A stretch of 64,000 nt of DNA from Euonymus europaeus. Lineage: Eukaryota; Streptophyta; Magnoliopsida; Celastrales; Celastraceae. Within the stretch, counting starts at the first letter, position 1. Every line of letters begins with the position of its first letter. The stretch is from contig OY756972.1 in assembly GCA_963580455.1 (NCBI GenBank), positions 8,385,001-8,449,000 on the forward strand. Direction: 5' to 3'. Made by a program: the position numbers and the translations under genes. Shown piece after piece: positions 1 to 11,279 of the stretch. The notes under the pieces are model-generated. The model worked only from the letters and a program-made list of their open reading frames with translations, was not told the origin of the DNA and ran no database searches.

Positions 1-438
1 TATGCTGGGCACCAGCCTTCTCTTAGGCTCGATGCCTAGCACAAGGTGTCTACGCCTACGCTGGGCAGCAGTTCTCTCCTAGGATAAATGCCTACGCACC
101 AGCCTCTACATCTGTCATAAGCTTTTGATTTTGGGTTGGTTGCATTCATCTGGCACAAGTGTCTATGATGGGCACCAGCCTTCTTCTATGCTGGATGCCT
201 ATGTCGGGCACAAGGTGCACCAACCCCTCCTAGGCTCAACGCCTACGTCTGGCACAAGGTGCCTACGCCTATGTTGGGCACCAGCCCCCTCCTAGGCTCG
301 ATGCCTACATCTGTACAAGGGTGCCTACACATCAGCCCCTCCTAGGTAGACGTTTACATCCGCCATAGTAGTGCACCAGCCCTCTCCTGGGCTAGATGTA
401 TACGTCTGGCACAAGGGTGCCTACTCATAGGCTAGATG
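1..438. repeat. Minisatellite, ~62-bp unit, left block
   Basis: Degenerate tandem repeats of roughly 62 bp. Each unit contains the phrases GGATGCCTACGTCTGGCACA, GTGCCTACGCCTATGTTGGG and CACCAGCCCCTCCTAGGCT in varying states of decay. The array runs off the left edge. It is cut by the solo LTR that follows and resumes at 2641. No coding potential is evident, because the units differ in length and break frame. Seen directly; the origin of the array is unknown. Confidence 0.85.
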
Positions 439-2640
439 TGTAACGCCCCAATTTCGGGAACGTTACGTGGTGCTCACCGCACCATCCTAGGTTCATCAAT
501 GTGATTCACAACACGAGGATTTAACTCTAGTTCGTCTAACTAAGTTAAATCTTCCAACAAAAAAATTCGGCAGTATCTCCCCGTAATTCGAGTAATGCCC
601 ACCTGATTAAACGCAGCATAACATCATATAATCACATCCCAACCTAGCAAGGCCTCCGGCCATCTAACAGCAAGCAAATTCACAACCTATGGCCTCAGGC
701 CTTCCAACAGCATGCAAATTCACAACCTATGGCCTCAGGCCTTCCAACAGCATGCAAATTCACAACCTATGGCCTCAGACCATCTAGCAGCATGCACAAA
801 CTGAATTCATGATTCATACATCACAATGATTCCACACAACCAATAAATAGGACTAAATGTCCACACCCGGTTCAGAAGTCCCACATCAATGGAATAACCT
901 TCTAATCGTCCATAATCCACACCTTACGGTGTCACGCAGACAAGATATCACACAGGGAATTATTTCATACAAATATTTCAACAAAAAGGTTTAAGACTCT
1001 AATCCCAAACCTACACCCTCTCCAAGAGCCATCCATGCCACAACGTCGTCTCTACTGATCCGCACCTCTGGCAGTAGTACCTGTCTCACCTGTAGGGAGG
1101 AAGAAAAATAAAGGGTGAGCTAGAAGCTCAGTAGGGGTAAAGAGTAAAACAAGCAACATGGCAGTTATTAAAGAAAAGATAATGCATCAATATGTTCTCT
1201 TCTATGCACATGTCACATAACACAACCAATAGTCCGGGTATTCCCTTCGGTGTAAAACACATTCATCAATCCACTAGTCTTCAACTATGGATTTACCAAA
1301 CCTCAAATGCACTACATGGTTCCCAACCATCATGAATGAGAGCGCAATCATCATTCACATTACACCCGCGAAGGTTCTACCCGGTTGTGTGAACCACGTC
1401 ACACCCACACCTTAAGTGTGTTGCCTCACATGGAGTCATATGATTCGTGCCCATTCCTTGACACGCAACCATCCTCCCAAGTAACTTTCAAGTAACCTAT
1501 GGTATCCCGAGTCCATACCCGAGCATCCCATGCAAGCTCTAATGCTTTCATGCTCATGCCATGCCAAATACACATATATATCAACCTATATATATATACA
1601 ACTACTAATGATGCATGACAAGATTCAAAACATGCTCAATGGATGATTGAACATGAAATTGGGCAATGCAATCTACATTTAGAAGAATATATAAATAAAC
1701 CCTAGGTTCGTTCTTCCTTAGGCACGATAAGGCAAGAACACAAACAAAGAGACCAATGAGAATTCGAACCGAAATTTTAGAATCAACGAATGATATTGAA
1801 GTAAGAAAGGGTCAAGAAATCCCCTACCTCAAGTTGAGCACAACTCACAATTCCAAATTCCAAGAATTAGGGTTTAAATCCCCCTTTCACCAACCTAACC
1901 ATATTTCATCATTCCAATCCATATATACATGTTAATAACACACATTTTTCATAACAATAACAATTCCAATACAAAATCCAAGAGAGACTAACCTTCTCTC
2001 TCTAGAATTCTCAAATTCCTCCAAATTTCTCCAATAATCGAACTCAACCTAAACCAAGGATTGAAACCTATGAAACAACCTTAAATTACCCTAAGAACAA
2101 CATATGTAAACCCTACAATCAAACTCTAAAAGCATCCAAGTAGATCTACGAAAATTCGTAAGTTCCAAAACCATAGGAAACTTACCTTAAACTTCCAAAT
2201 CTCTTTTGATTCTTCCTTGAATGTTGTTAATCACCCACAATCCACTCCAAGTCAAGCTTTATCTTGCCCAAATCACCTTATCTCTCTTCTTACCTCTCTC
2301 TTTCTCTCTCTACACGGAAGAAACCAGAAAAAATGAAGAAGAAGAAGCCATTCTCGCATTTTAACTTGCTGGGTCAGGCGCTGGCGCTCTTCCAGCGCTC
2401 CAGCTCTGGAAGGGCGCTCGACTCTGTCCTCTTTTTTTTTCTATGTTTTCTACTTTCACATTTACATCCTTCTTGGTCTAAGCTTTGATTTGATATATTA
2501 TGGGCCCGAAACGGACATGTATATTAAAAGTTATGGCTCATTTACCGAACCTAGCTCAAAAACTATTTTTCCATGATTCCTTACCTCACGGATCATCAGT
2601 AACTTGACTCAAAACTAAATTTTTGGGTCGGGATTTCACA
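439..2640. mobile_element. Solo LTR, family A copy 1 (gypsy-like)
   Basis: A 2202-bp unit beginning TGTAACGCCCCAATTTCGGG and ending GGGTCGGGATTTCACA. It is flanked by a perfect 5-bp target duplication, AGATG, at 434-438 and 2641-2645. No primer-binding site, coding region or second LTR is present, so it is a solo LTR left by recombination between two LTRs. It interrupts the minisatellite, which reads continuously once one AGATG and the LTR are removed. It is closely related to 27879-30053 and, over its 3' half, to 7345-8520. The TGTAACGCC start and TTTCACA end are common in plant Ty3/gypsy LTRs. The orientation of the parent element cannot be fixed from the LTR alone. Confidence 0.93.
655..790. 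repeat. 43-bp tandem repeat inside LTR A copy 1
   Basis: About three copies of a unit near 43 bp containing CCTATGGCCTCAGGCCTTCC and CAACAGCATGCAAATTCACA. The last copy is diverged. The related LTR at 27879-30053 carries fewer copies at the equivalent place (about 28105-28195), so this is a length-variable block within the LTR family. Confidence 0.8.
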
Positions 2641-3675
2641 AGATGCCTACATCTGGCACAAGGTTCCTATGCTAATGTTGGGCACCAGCCCCCTAGGCTG
2701 GATGTCTACATCGGGTACAAACTATCTACGCTTATGCTGGGAACGCCTTATTTTAGGCTGGATGCCTACATCTGTATAGGGTACCTATGCTGGGTAACAA
2801 CCCCTCATAGGCTGGATGCATACGTCTAGTACAGGGTATCTATGCCTACTCTAGGCACCAGCCCCTCCTTTACTGGATGCCTACTTCGGGCACAAGCAGT
2901 CTACACTTACGTTGGGCAACACCCCCTTTTAGGCTGGATGCCTACGTCTAGCACACGATGCTTACGCCTATGATAGGCACCAGCCCGCTCGATGCCTACG
3001 CTTGGCACAGGGTGCCTACGCCTACGTTGGGCAACAACCCCACCTAGGCTGGATGCACCAGCCCGCACCTAGGCTTAATGCCTACGTCTGGTGTAAAGAT
3101 GCCTATGCACCAGCCCTTCCCAAGTTGAACGTTTACATCTGGAAAAAGGGCGTACCAGTCCCCTCCTAGCTAACGTCTGTCTCGCTCCTTTTTTGGTGGG
3201 ACGGTTCTATTTCATGGTGGCGAGAGAGGAACATTCCCGCTCAATATGAGAGTTTCGCTTCATAGATGCGAGAGCGAGATGCCCCTGCTCCATCATTGGA
3301 GGGGAGCGGAATGTTCCCACCTCTTACTTGGTGGGGTGCCTCCACTCCATAGAGGCGGGAGCGGAACTCCGCTCCATCTTAGGTGGGGAGCAGGATAGCC
3401 CGCCCCTTCCTTCCGATCCGTAGGGAGCGCTTTATAGGGTGCCTACATAGCCTTTTCTTACGTTGGATGTCGGACAACCTCCTCTTAGGTTGTATGTCTA
3501 TGCAACGCACAAAGGTGCACCAGCCCCTACTTGGCTGGATGCTTACATCTGGTGCAAAGGTGTTTATGCACCAGCCCTTCTAGGCTTAACGTCTAAGCTA
3601 GAGACAATGACGCACCCCCTTCTAGGCTAGATGCCTATGCCCATCACAAGCGCGCACCAGCCCTTTCTTAATGAT
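2641..3675. repeat. Minisatellite, right block
   Basis: Continuation of the 62-bp array after the solo LTR. Units built on GGATGCCTACGTCTGGCACA and CACCAGCCCCTCCTAGGCT are recognisable to about 3670. Between roughly 3170 and 3440 the array is replaced by a G-rich degenerate stretch with phrases such as GGTGGGA, GGCGGGAGCGGAA and GAGAGCGAGA. This is either a different repeat or a strongly diverged part. No gene is visible. Confidence 0.8.
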
Positions 3676-3960
3676 GTAGCCTCTCTAGCTTTCTTTAATC
3701 TTATAGCCTTTTTGGCATTTTTTTAATTAGATAACCTCTTTAACCACTTTAATCAAATAACCTCTTCATATTTTCTTTAATCAGATAGGCTCTTTGGCCT
3801 TTCTTAATGATTTAGCTTCTTTATCTTCTTCTTTTTTAATCAAATAGCCTCCTCGGATTTTCTTAATATCTTCAACCTAGTTGGCTTTTTCTTTGCAATT
3901 AGCCTCTTTGGCTTCTTTATATTGATAGCCTCTTTGACTGACTTATTTTTTATTGACCAA
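3676..3960. repeat. Degenerate ~35-60 bp tandem repeat (AATCAAATAGCCTCTTTGGC)
   Basis: Six or more imperfect copies of a unit resembling TTTAATCAAATAGCCTCTTT followed by GGCTTTTCTT. It lies directly between the minisatellite and the 3' end of the minus-strand gag remnant. Repeats of this sort are frequent in untranslated spacers of plant gypsy elements, so it may belong to the same element as the gag. That is inference. Confidence 0.65.
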
Positions 3961-4261
3961 CCTCTTCCATTTGTTTGTATGTCTCATCGACATTTCTTGC
4001 CAGCTTAAACCTCAGCCCAGGGTGCTCTCTTGGTAGAAGCATCCATACGCCTCAGCTTGGGATGGTGCACTATTTTGGCGAATCTTTGCATAATAGGTCC
4101 TGGCTTCATGGCTAAACATTGTTCTGTTTCTCCTTAGATCATCAACAATTGTACTTCAATAATTGAAATAAATAAATATTTTTTTTAGATGAGAAAATCA
4201 TTGAGGCAGTATGTGACAAACTTATTGGCATGAAAAAATAAAGATAAAAAATTATCTCTTC

Positions 4262-5626
4262 AACTGATCAGGGCTAGATGAAGATTCGTCTTTCTTTGGA
4301 GTTTTGTATTGCTTCTTGTTTTTGATGTAATCGTCTAGATACCTTTGCTCCATCAGGTGCTCTAGATGCCACTCTAATTCGCGGCATTCTTATGTATGAT
4401 GTCCTTTATCATTATGGTAGGCACAAAATTGAGTCTGGTATTTCTTGGCTGGATCGCTCACAATTTTTACAAGCCACTTGAAGTAGAGGTCATCCTTGAC
4501 TTCTTGAAAGATCTTGGTGATCGATTCATTGAACCTTGTATAAATGGCTTCATGACTGGACTTCAATCCTATTGATGACTCTTTTTCAATACCTGATCTA
4601 TCAGCTGTCTTTTGATCCTCTTCCGGTCTAACATATTTCATGATCATTTCTTCTAGATCATTCATCCTCATCAATGGCTTGCAACTACTGTCTTTTCCTT
4701 GCATTTTTCTATATCTGCATAATCATTTAAATATTGAGAAGCAAAATCTCTTAATGACTCACCTTTTTTTTGGTAGAGTGAAGAACAACTTATCTAGAGT
4801 TGTTGGTTCTTTGCCTTTGAGCGTAAATCTTGATACGAAAGATTGTGTCAACTCCTTCCAAGTAGAAATTGAGTTTTCTAAAAGTCTGTGAAACCAATTC
4901 ATTGCGCTCTTTCCCAGACTTGAAGGAAACATCTTACACATTAAATAATCTCGGTCTGCCCAAATGGCCATTTTGTGTGCATAAGCCGCCACATGAGCTA
5001 CATGGTCAGTCTTGCCGTAATAAAGTTCAAATGTGGGAGGAGTGAACTTATCTGGGGGGGTTTTTCCTTCTGAGTGAGTTCACAAACGGGGTGGTAGTCA
5101 TCCTGTTTAGTGTTTTCTCTTACTTCTTCTAGGTGCTCCACATAGCATCTCCAATCCTCCTACCACCCTCCCTTCGAGTTTGCCTCTCAATGGTGCTTGA
5201 GGGAGACCTGCGCCTAGTCCTCATAGGAGTTGGTGAGCGTCTCTTACCTCTAAGGGATGAGGAGCGATCTGGCCTCCTTGAAGTCAAGGAGCGCCCTCGC
5301 CTTTATTTTGATGAGGGACTTCTTTGATGGCGCGACCTGCCAATACTCTTGTTCTCCTCCTCGAGTTGTCGACTCTCTTCTGGGCGCTGGTTGACGCTGG
5401 CCAAACGCTTTCCTTTGTTCTTCAGTGTGTGCAACTGCTCTCTCAGTCTCCACAGCTCTTCCTCTTTCTGGTGCAACACCTCATTCATCCCCTATTCCTG
5501 GTAGACCTTGTTGACATCTTGATCTCCAATGGGCTTCTCTTCTGGGGATAGCTGCACCTCCTCTCTCCTGAAATCTTTCACTTGAATCTCAGTCATGGGA
5601 GCAATCTCAAGAAACCAAATGAACAA
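4262..5626 (-). pseudogene. Ty3/gypsy gag remnant
   Basis: Read right to left, several overlapping frames together give a plant gypsy capsid protein. The first part (about 5626-5250) is a charged, glutamine- and arginine-rich leader with a coiled-coil look (EEELWRLREQLHTLKNKG). At 4992-4759 is the capsid core, with KMAIWADRDYLMCKMFPSSL, AMNWFHRL, SWKELTQSFVSRF and a KEPTTLDKLF tail. This matches the retrotransposon gag domain pattern (xLMCKxFPSSL...W...L...F..RF). At 4704-4390 is the gag C-terminal region ending in FCAYHNDKGHHT, the start of the zinc-knuckle-like region of this lineage. Stops and frame changes separate the pieces, so it is dead. No protease or pol follows on its 3' side; tandem repeats lie there instead. 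Confidence 0.8.
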
Positions 5627-5645
5627 TTCCCATAGACGGCGCCAA
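5627..5645 (-). other. Primer-binding-site region of minus-strand gypsy element
   Basis: The reverse complement reads TTGGCGCCGTCTATGGGAA, the conserved TTGGCGCCGTCTGTGGGAA motif found just inside the 5' LTR of many plant gypsy elements. It lies between the gag remnant and the LTR to its right, which fixes the element's orientation as minus. Confidence 0.8.
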
Positions 5646-5646
5646 T

Positions 5647-6150
5647 TGTCTATACAAAAATTCACACCGACGTTACGGTTTCCTAGGTTGTTGCGCACAG
5701 TTAAGGAATTGAATTGAAAGTAAAAGCACATAGAGAATTTAACTGGTTCTGTAAGAATGCCTACGTCTACGGGTAGAGTCTATATTTCTCATCATCTTAC
5801 AATGGTTACAAGTGACGCTATTTATAATAAAATCAAGTACAAGCTCTCCTGCTTTCTCTCCTTTCATCGTGGATGCAATCCCCGTTTGAATTTTAAAGAG
5901 AAGTTACACTTGAATTTTGAAGGTAGGTTGAGGAGATCATGATCATCACCAAAGGCGGGATGAGGTTGTTCAAGTTATGTATCACACTCCCAATACGTCT
6001 TGTCGTCTTGTGCCACATGCAGCCTCCAGGTGTCTATTGTCTCCCAACAGCCACGTGGCATCACACTTTTACACTCCACACCATGTCAAATCCTTTGTAC
6101 TTATTAGATTTCCTCTTAAACCATGTGATTTTCTCTGACACTATGTGATT
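5647..6150 (-). mobile_element. 5' LTR of the minus-strand gypsy element (outer end uncertain)
   Basis: The LTR ends (as CA on the minus strand) at 5647 next to the primer-binding-site motif. A TATA box, TATAAATAGC on the minus strand, is at 5817-5827, about 170 bp from the LTR end, a sensible R-U5 length. The outer boundary of U3 was not found, because no second LTR is present to compare. The right coordinate is a guess. Confidence 0.5.
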
Positions 6151-6159
6151 CCCTCTTAA

Positions 6160-6560
6160 TCATCTAGTTTCCATTTGAAATGATTTATATTTCCTCTGAA
6201 TCATAATATTTTTGCATTTTCTGACTTGATTATGGTTCATTCATAGAATTAATGTAACATATCCTCTATGTAATCACACCATACTGCCACATGAACTTCA
6301 AACATTGATTTCCCTTTGAAACTATGTGACTCTCTTTGAATCATTTGTATGCCATTTGAAATAATTAGATTTCCTCTAAACCATATAGATTTCATCTGAA
6401 TCATACAATTTTTTGGATTTTTTTGTTGATAATGGTTTATTCATAGAATTTATTTATGATATCTTTTGTGTAATCAACCTTGACTGTCATTTCATATTCA
6501 AACATGTGATTTCCTCTAAATAAATTGCTATTATTTTGGCATTACTGTTTTTATGATTAC
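6160..6560. repeat. ~190-bp imperfect tandem duplication, AT-rich
   Basis: Two diverged copies follow one another, at about 6160-6345 and 6346-6530. Both contain TTTCCTCTGAATCAT-like text, then ATGGTTCATTCATAGAATT (or ATGGTTTATTCATAGAATT), then a TGTAATCA phrase and a closing TGTGATTTCC/TTGATTTCCC phrase. No gene is seen in 6150-6945. Confidence 0.65.
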
Positions 6561-6945
6561 CTCTCAAACTATTTTCAATCTCCAGGGTCTTTTCTACATA
6601 TCATGCTGCAACAAACATTTGACACACAACGATAATAATGAAAACAAGAGGTAATTTTATTCGAAAATTGTAATAAATCTTTGACCATTAATGACTCTTA
6701 TATTGTTTAATCTTGTTTTATTTCATAGGTGTCGTGAAAAAATAAAAACAATCAAGGAAGAAAAGGGGGAAAGGAAACTTTAGAGTATAATTCCACTCTA
6801 ACATTGGTTCAGTTAGAACATTACTGTCAAGCCTTGAGCTAAAGGATGCTAACAAAACGTCGCTTAAGAAGACACCATTCTGGAATTTGATGAAAATTTC
6901 ATAGGAAAATAGTCAGACATTAAGATAAGGAAATCAGACGATGCC

Positions 6946-7302
6946 ATGTTGGATTTGTTTTGCACCTATGATGCAATAGAGCATGCTTTTGTTATTGGCA
7001 TAAACAATCTAAAGCTAAATGAGGTTGACGTAACTTTGATTTTTGGTGTTTGTTTTGGAGATAAAGAACTTAATTTGGCTTACAAAAGGAATCAAATTCA
7101 GAATTTGTCAATAGATGATTCGCTGACAACCAAACTAATTAGTGGTGGACATATAAGAAGGGCAATCGATGAAATCATACAAATCAACATTGAGGAAGAC
7201 ATTATGGATTTGGTTTGTCTGTTGGTACTCTATTTGTGCCAATATATTTTTTTGCTTAATAAATGGAAAAACTGTTGGATGAGTATTCATGGAGTACATT
7301 GA
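6946..7302 (+). pseudogene. Unidentified 118-residue ORF, plant mobile-domain-like
   Basis: An uninterrupted reading frame starting at ATG 6946. The segment with GINNLKLNEVDVTLIFG and the following GDKELNLAYKR resembles the beta-strand/helix pattern 'L..+DV.LIFGL..GD' found in plant mobile-domain and DUF1985-type proteins carried by transposons. The last third turns into low-complexity hydrophobic sequence (LVCLLVLYLCQYIFLL), which suggests the real exon ends near 7215. The nearby upstream DNA is AT-rich and has no recognisable partner. It is best read as an exon fragment of a transposon-associated gene; the family assignment is weak. Confidence 0.3.
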
Positions 7303-7344
7303 AGATTTGGAAGGTATGAGGGATTACAATTGATCAAAAGCCAT

Positions 7345-8520
7345 CTTCAAGTGTGTTGCCTCACATGAAGTCATTTGGTTGATGCCAAGTCCAACACTCA
7401 ACCATCCTCCCATGTGACGTTCAAGTAGTCCCTAGGGTATACCTGAGTCCATACTCGAGCATCCCATGCAATTTCTAATGTACTCATGCTTCATGCCCTC
7501 AATTAATATATATATATATATATACTTCTCCTATATATATTTAAAGGTACTCATGATGCATGAATGATCAATCATTGCTCAATAAGCAATTGAACATGAA
7601 CAAGGTTTAATGCAATCTACATTTCAAGAGAAAAACAAGAATAAATCCTAAGTTCGTTCTTCCTTAGAAACAATAAGGCAAGAACACAAACGTAAGGACC
7701 AATGAGGATACGAACCGCAATTTAAAGAGAAAAAGAATGATATGAAAGTGAATTGGTCAAGAAATCCCCTACCTCAATTAAGCACCACTTACAATAGCAA
7801 ATTCCCAAAGTTAGGGTTTTTTTAGCCCTCTTTCACCCACCTATCAATTCAAGCATTCCGCACCCATAATATCATATTAACAACACTAAATTAAGCAATA
7901 ATAACATGAAATTGAATATTAATCAAGAGAACTTACTTTCTCTTTCTAGGATTTTCCCCAAAATCCTCCAACTTCTCCAAATTCAAAACCTAGCCTAAAC
8001 CAACGATTCAAACTAGTAAAACAATCATAAATAACCCTATAATCAACATATCTAAGCCTTACCTTCCATCTATTAAAGAATCAAACAAATCTAGGAAAAA
8101 CCCTAGAATTCCAAAACTATGAAAACTCACCTCAAACCTTCAAATCTTCCTTGATTCCACCTTGATTCTTGACATGCTTCATGAATCCATGGAAAACCAA
8201 GCAAAAACCTCAATAAATCTCCTTCTCTCTCTAAGTTTCTCACTCTTTCTCTCTCTTCTCGGCTTCCTTTGAGTTTCTCTTCTAAATGACGATTTCTGGT
8301 CTTTTATTCCCCGGCTCGGTCTAAGCTTCGATTTGATATATTATGGGCCCGAAACGGATATGTGTGCTAAAAGTTATGGCCTAATTAGTGAACCTTGCTC
8401 AAAAACGATTCTTCGCGGTCTTATACAACTCGAATGGTCCGTAACCTCTTCGAATCCATTCTCCATAACTTATTACTCAAAATTTAACCAAACCTAATAT
8501 TTTTGGGTCGAGGTTTCACA
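7345..8520. mobile_element. Truncated LTR of family A
   Basis: The sequence aligns with the 3' half of the 439-2640 LTR. It begins at a phrase AAGTGTGTTGCCTCACATG and passes CATCCTCCCATGTGACG, the shared GGTTCGTTCTTCCTTAG-like block and CGATTTGATATATTATGGGC. It ends TTGGGTCGAGGTTTCACA at 8520. The first ~950 bp of the LTR are missing and the left junction is abrupt, so no target duplication can be identified. It contains a (TA)n run at about 7507-7530. It directly abuts the gypsy sequence that continues from 8521. Confidence 0.8.
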
Positions 8521-9011
8521 GTTTGAGGAAAAATCAACAGGGGATTAAGATCCCTGTTGAGCTAGTAGCATGCAAAGGAATAATGGGTCTCGGCTATGGG
8601 TTTAGTTTAATAACCACAGGAGGTCTTAATTGTGGGAGAATGGAAATTCCTTGGCTCTATGAATCCTTCATCTTTGGGGGAATGTTGGAAGAAGAAGATC
8701 CGATGAAAATGGGGACAACCATTGAAAGCACAGGTCAATAGCTTGGAGATCTCCAAATATCCAAGCTTAGAGAAGAATGAGAGGTGTTTAATAGGACTTC
8801 GTTTGTGGTGCTGCACCTACCAGGATTTGAATTGAGAAACTAGAGCACACAAGAGCTAGTGACGCCACTCAATAAATTGCCAATGTAATCATCATATTTG
8901 TACTACCATCATAGGCCCTGCCTAGGGTCTTTGGTTGAACTTTTTGTAATGGGCGATACTTTATTTTTAAGCTTAAGTCTATTTATATAGCAAAACAAGT
9001 GTGCTTTTTGT
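8521..9011 (+). other. Degenerate sequence before the gypsy pol remnant
   Basis: A short open frame at 8523-8741 (with IPVELVACKGIMGLGYGF) starts exactly at the end of the truncated LTR. It is probably retrotransposon-derived because it leads into pol, but I cannot assign a domain. Nothing else is seen up to 9011. Confidence 0.35.
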
Positions 9012-10236
9012 TTGAAATCACGTTTTATGTGTATAATAGAAGTCTATTCAATTTCCATTCCGTTTCTCATATTCTTCTTTTCTTTTTCTCCATTTCCTCG
9101 ACTCAAGCAAATTCCTCGTCTTCTCCCTAGGATTCAAAATAATGATAACAAGAATGATGAACCTAACGAACCAGATTTCGACACACCAATTAGCAATGTT
9201 GAACTTGACCATGACACTGATGAAGAACTTGATATCTCACCAAAATTATTTAGACAAGTTAGTCAAGAAGAAAGGATAATTCAACTAATGGAAATTGCAG
9301 AGCTTGTTAATTTGGGAACAGAAACAAAAACAAAAGAAGTTAAAATAATAGCTGCTTTTGAAGGGGATAGCAGAGATGAATTAATTGATATGCTAAGGAA
9401 ATACAAAGATGTGTTTGCAGGGTCCTAACAAGATATGTCGTGCCTTGATACAGATATAGTAGTCCACCATTTACCGTTAAAGCCAGAATGTATTGTAGTG
9501 AAATAGAAATTGAGAAGGATGAAACTAGAGTTGATGTTAAAAGTACGAGATGATATCAAAAAGCAATTTGATGCTGGCTTTTTGGCAATGGCCTAGTACC
9601 CTGATTGGATAGCAAATATCATACCTGTTCCGAAGAAAGGTGGGAAGATTAGAGTGTGTGTTGACTATCACAATCTTAACAAAGTGAACCCCAAAGATGA
9701 TTTCCCATTACCCCATATTGATATATTAGTGGACAATACAACCAAGCACTTAGTTTTCTCTTTAATGAATGGATTTTTAGCGTATAATCAAATAAAGTTG
9801 GCACCAGAAGATCAAGAAAAGACAACCTTTATCACTATATGGTGAACCTTCTATTACAAGGTTATGCATTCGATTTAAAGAATGTAGGAGCCACATATCA
9901 ATAAGCTATGGTAACCTCGTTCCACGATATGATGCATAAAGAAGTTGAGATATATGTCAATGACTTGATAGCGATGTTTAAGGAGGACAAAGATCACATC
10001 CAAAACCTAGAAAAGTTGTTCCAAAGGCCCTGAAAACATCAGCTAAAGCTTAATCCAACTAAGTGCACGTTTGGGGCCATATTTGGGAATTTGTTAGGGT
10101 TTATGGTTAGGAGTAGAGAAATTGAGGTGGATCCATAAAAAGTAAAAGAAATTACTGAGATGCAACCCACGAGAATGGACGAGGAAGTTAGAGGTTTTTT
10201 GGAGCGATTGAATTATATTGCTCGTTTTTTTCGCAG
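9012..10236 (+). pseudogene. Ty3/gypsy pol remnant: protease-RT linker and reverse transcriptase
   Basis: The frame from 9012 carries the acidic linker before RT (DELIDMLRKYKDVFAGS) and then a stop. After that come the RT landmarks, interrupted by stops: a VPKKGGKIRVCVDYHNLNK block at about 9630-9685, FPLPHIDILVDN, FSLMNGFLAYNQIKLAPEDQ and TTFITIW. At about 9953-9964 the catalytic YVDD box reads YVND, so one of the metal-binding aspartates is changed. Several in-frame stops and a frame change near 9845 kill the gene. The order and wording match plant Tat-lineage RT. It is followed directly by two RNase H domains. Confidence 0.85.
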
Positions 10237-11250
10237 TTGACTGCTACATATGAACCAGTTTTCAAATTTTTGCACAAAAATAACCATGGAGAATGGGATG
10301 AAAATTGCCAAATATCTTTTGAGGAGATTCAACAATATCTATGGAGTCCTCCTATACCAGTGCCACCAGTGCTAAGAAGACCGTTGATTGTTTATTCGAC
10401 GGTGTCTAGGACTTTAATAGGTTGTGTATTGGGACAACATGACACATCTGGGCGGAAAGAACATGCGATTTACTACCTAATCAAGAAGTTTACAGATTAT
10501 GAAACTCGATATTCCATGCTAGAAAAAACTTATTGTTCATTGGCTTCGGCGGTGCACAGATTGCGACAATACATTCTCTATCATAGGACTTGGCTTATCT
10601 CTAGGATGGATCTGATGAATTATTTGTTTGAAAATCCTTCGCTTTCTGGGAAAATGGCAAAATGGCAGATGCTTTTGTTAGAATACGACATTGTGTATGT
10701 TACACAAAAGGCAGTGAAAGGGAGTGTCATAGCAGATTATTTGGCAGACCGAGTAATTGATAATTATCAACCTATGAACGTCGGTTTCTCGGATTAAGAT
10801 GTGATGGCCTTGATGACTATTAAAGAAGAGAGTAAACCTGAAGATGAATGGACTTTGGTGTTTGACGGATCTTCAGACATAATAGGTTTAGGGATCGGTG
10901 TCGCCCTCATTTCTGTGGAAGAAAAGATTATACCATTCACCACCAAGTTATATTTTAAATGCACTAATAATATAGTTGAATATGAAGTTTGTTCTATTGG
11001 AATTCAAGTAGCTATAGACAATGAGATAAAAAAAACTTGCAAGTGTACGGTGATTCACACTTGGTGATTCGACAGTTGAATGATGAATGAGAGACTAAAT
11101 ATGAGAAGTTGAGATCATATTATAAACATATCAAGGGGAAAATCTGATTTTTTAAACAAATCAGGTTTGATCACATTCCAAGAGAGGAAAATCATATAGC
11201 AGATACCTTCGCGAAATTAGTTTCAATGATTGATTTGGATCCTAAAAGAA
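10237..11250 (+). pseudogene. Gypsy RNase H plus second (archaeal-type) RNase H
   Basis: The 186-residue open stretch 10237-10797 is the RNase H of the RT unit. It contains PVLRRPLIVYSTVS, ALGxVLGQHD-like GCVLGQHD, KEHAIYYLIKKFTDYETRYS and the connection GKMAKWQMLLLEYDIVYV. A stop then a new frame at 10801 starts the second domain, WTLVFDGSSDIIGLGIGV, ECTNNIVEYE-like CTNNIVEYEVCSIGIQVAI. It continues after a frame change with DSHLVIRQLN-like sequence to HIPREENHIADTFAKL at about 11180-11220. Two tandem RNase H domains are the hallmark of the Tat/Ogre/Retand branch. Broken by stops at 10796 and 11065. Confidence 0.85.
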
Positions 11251-11279
11251 AAGCTCAGACAATTAAAATTGAGAAAAGA

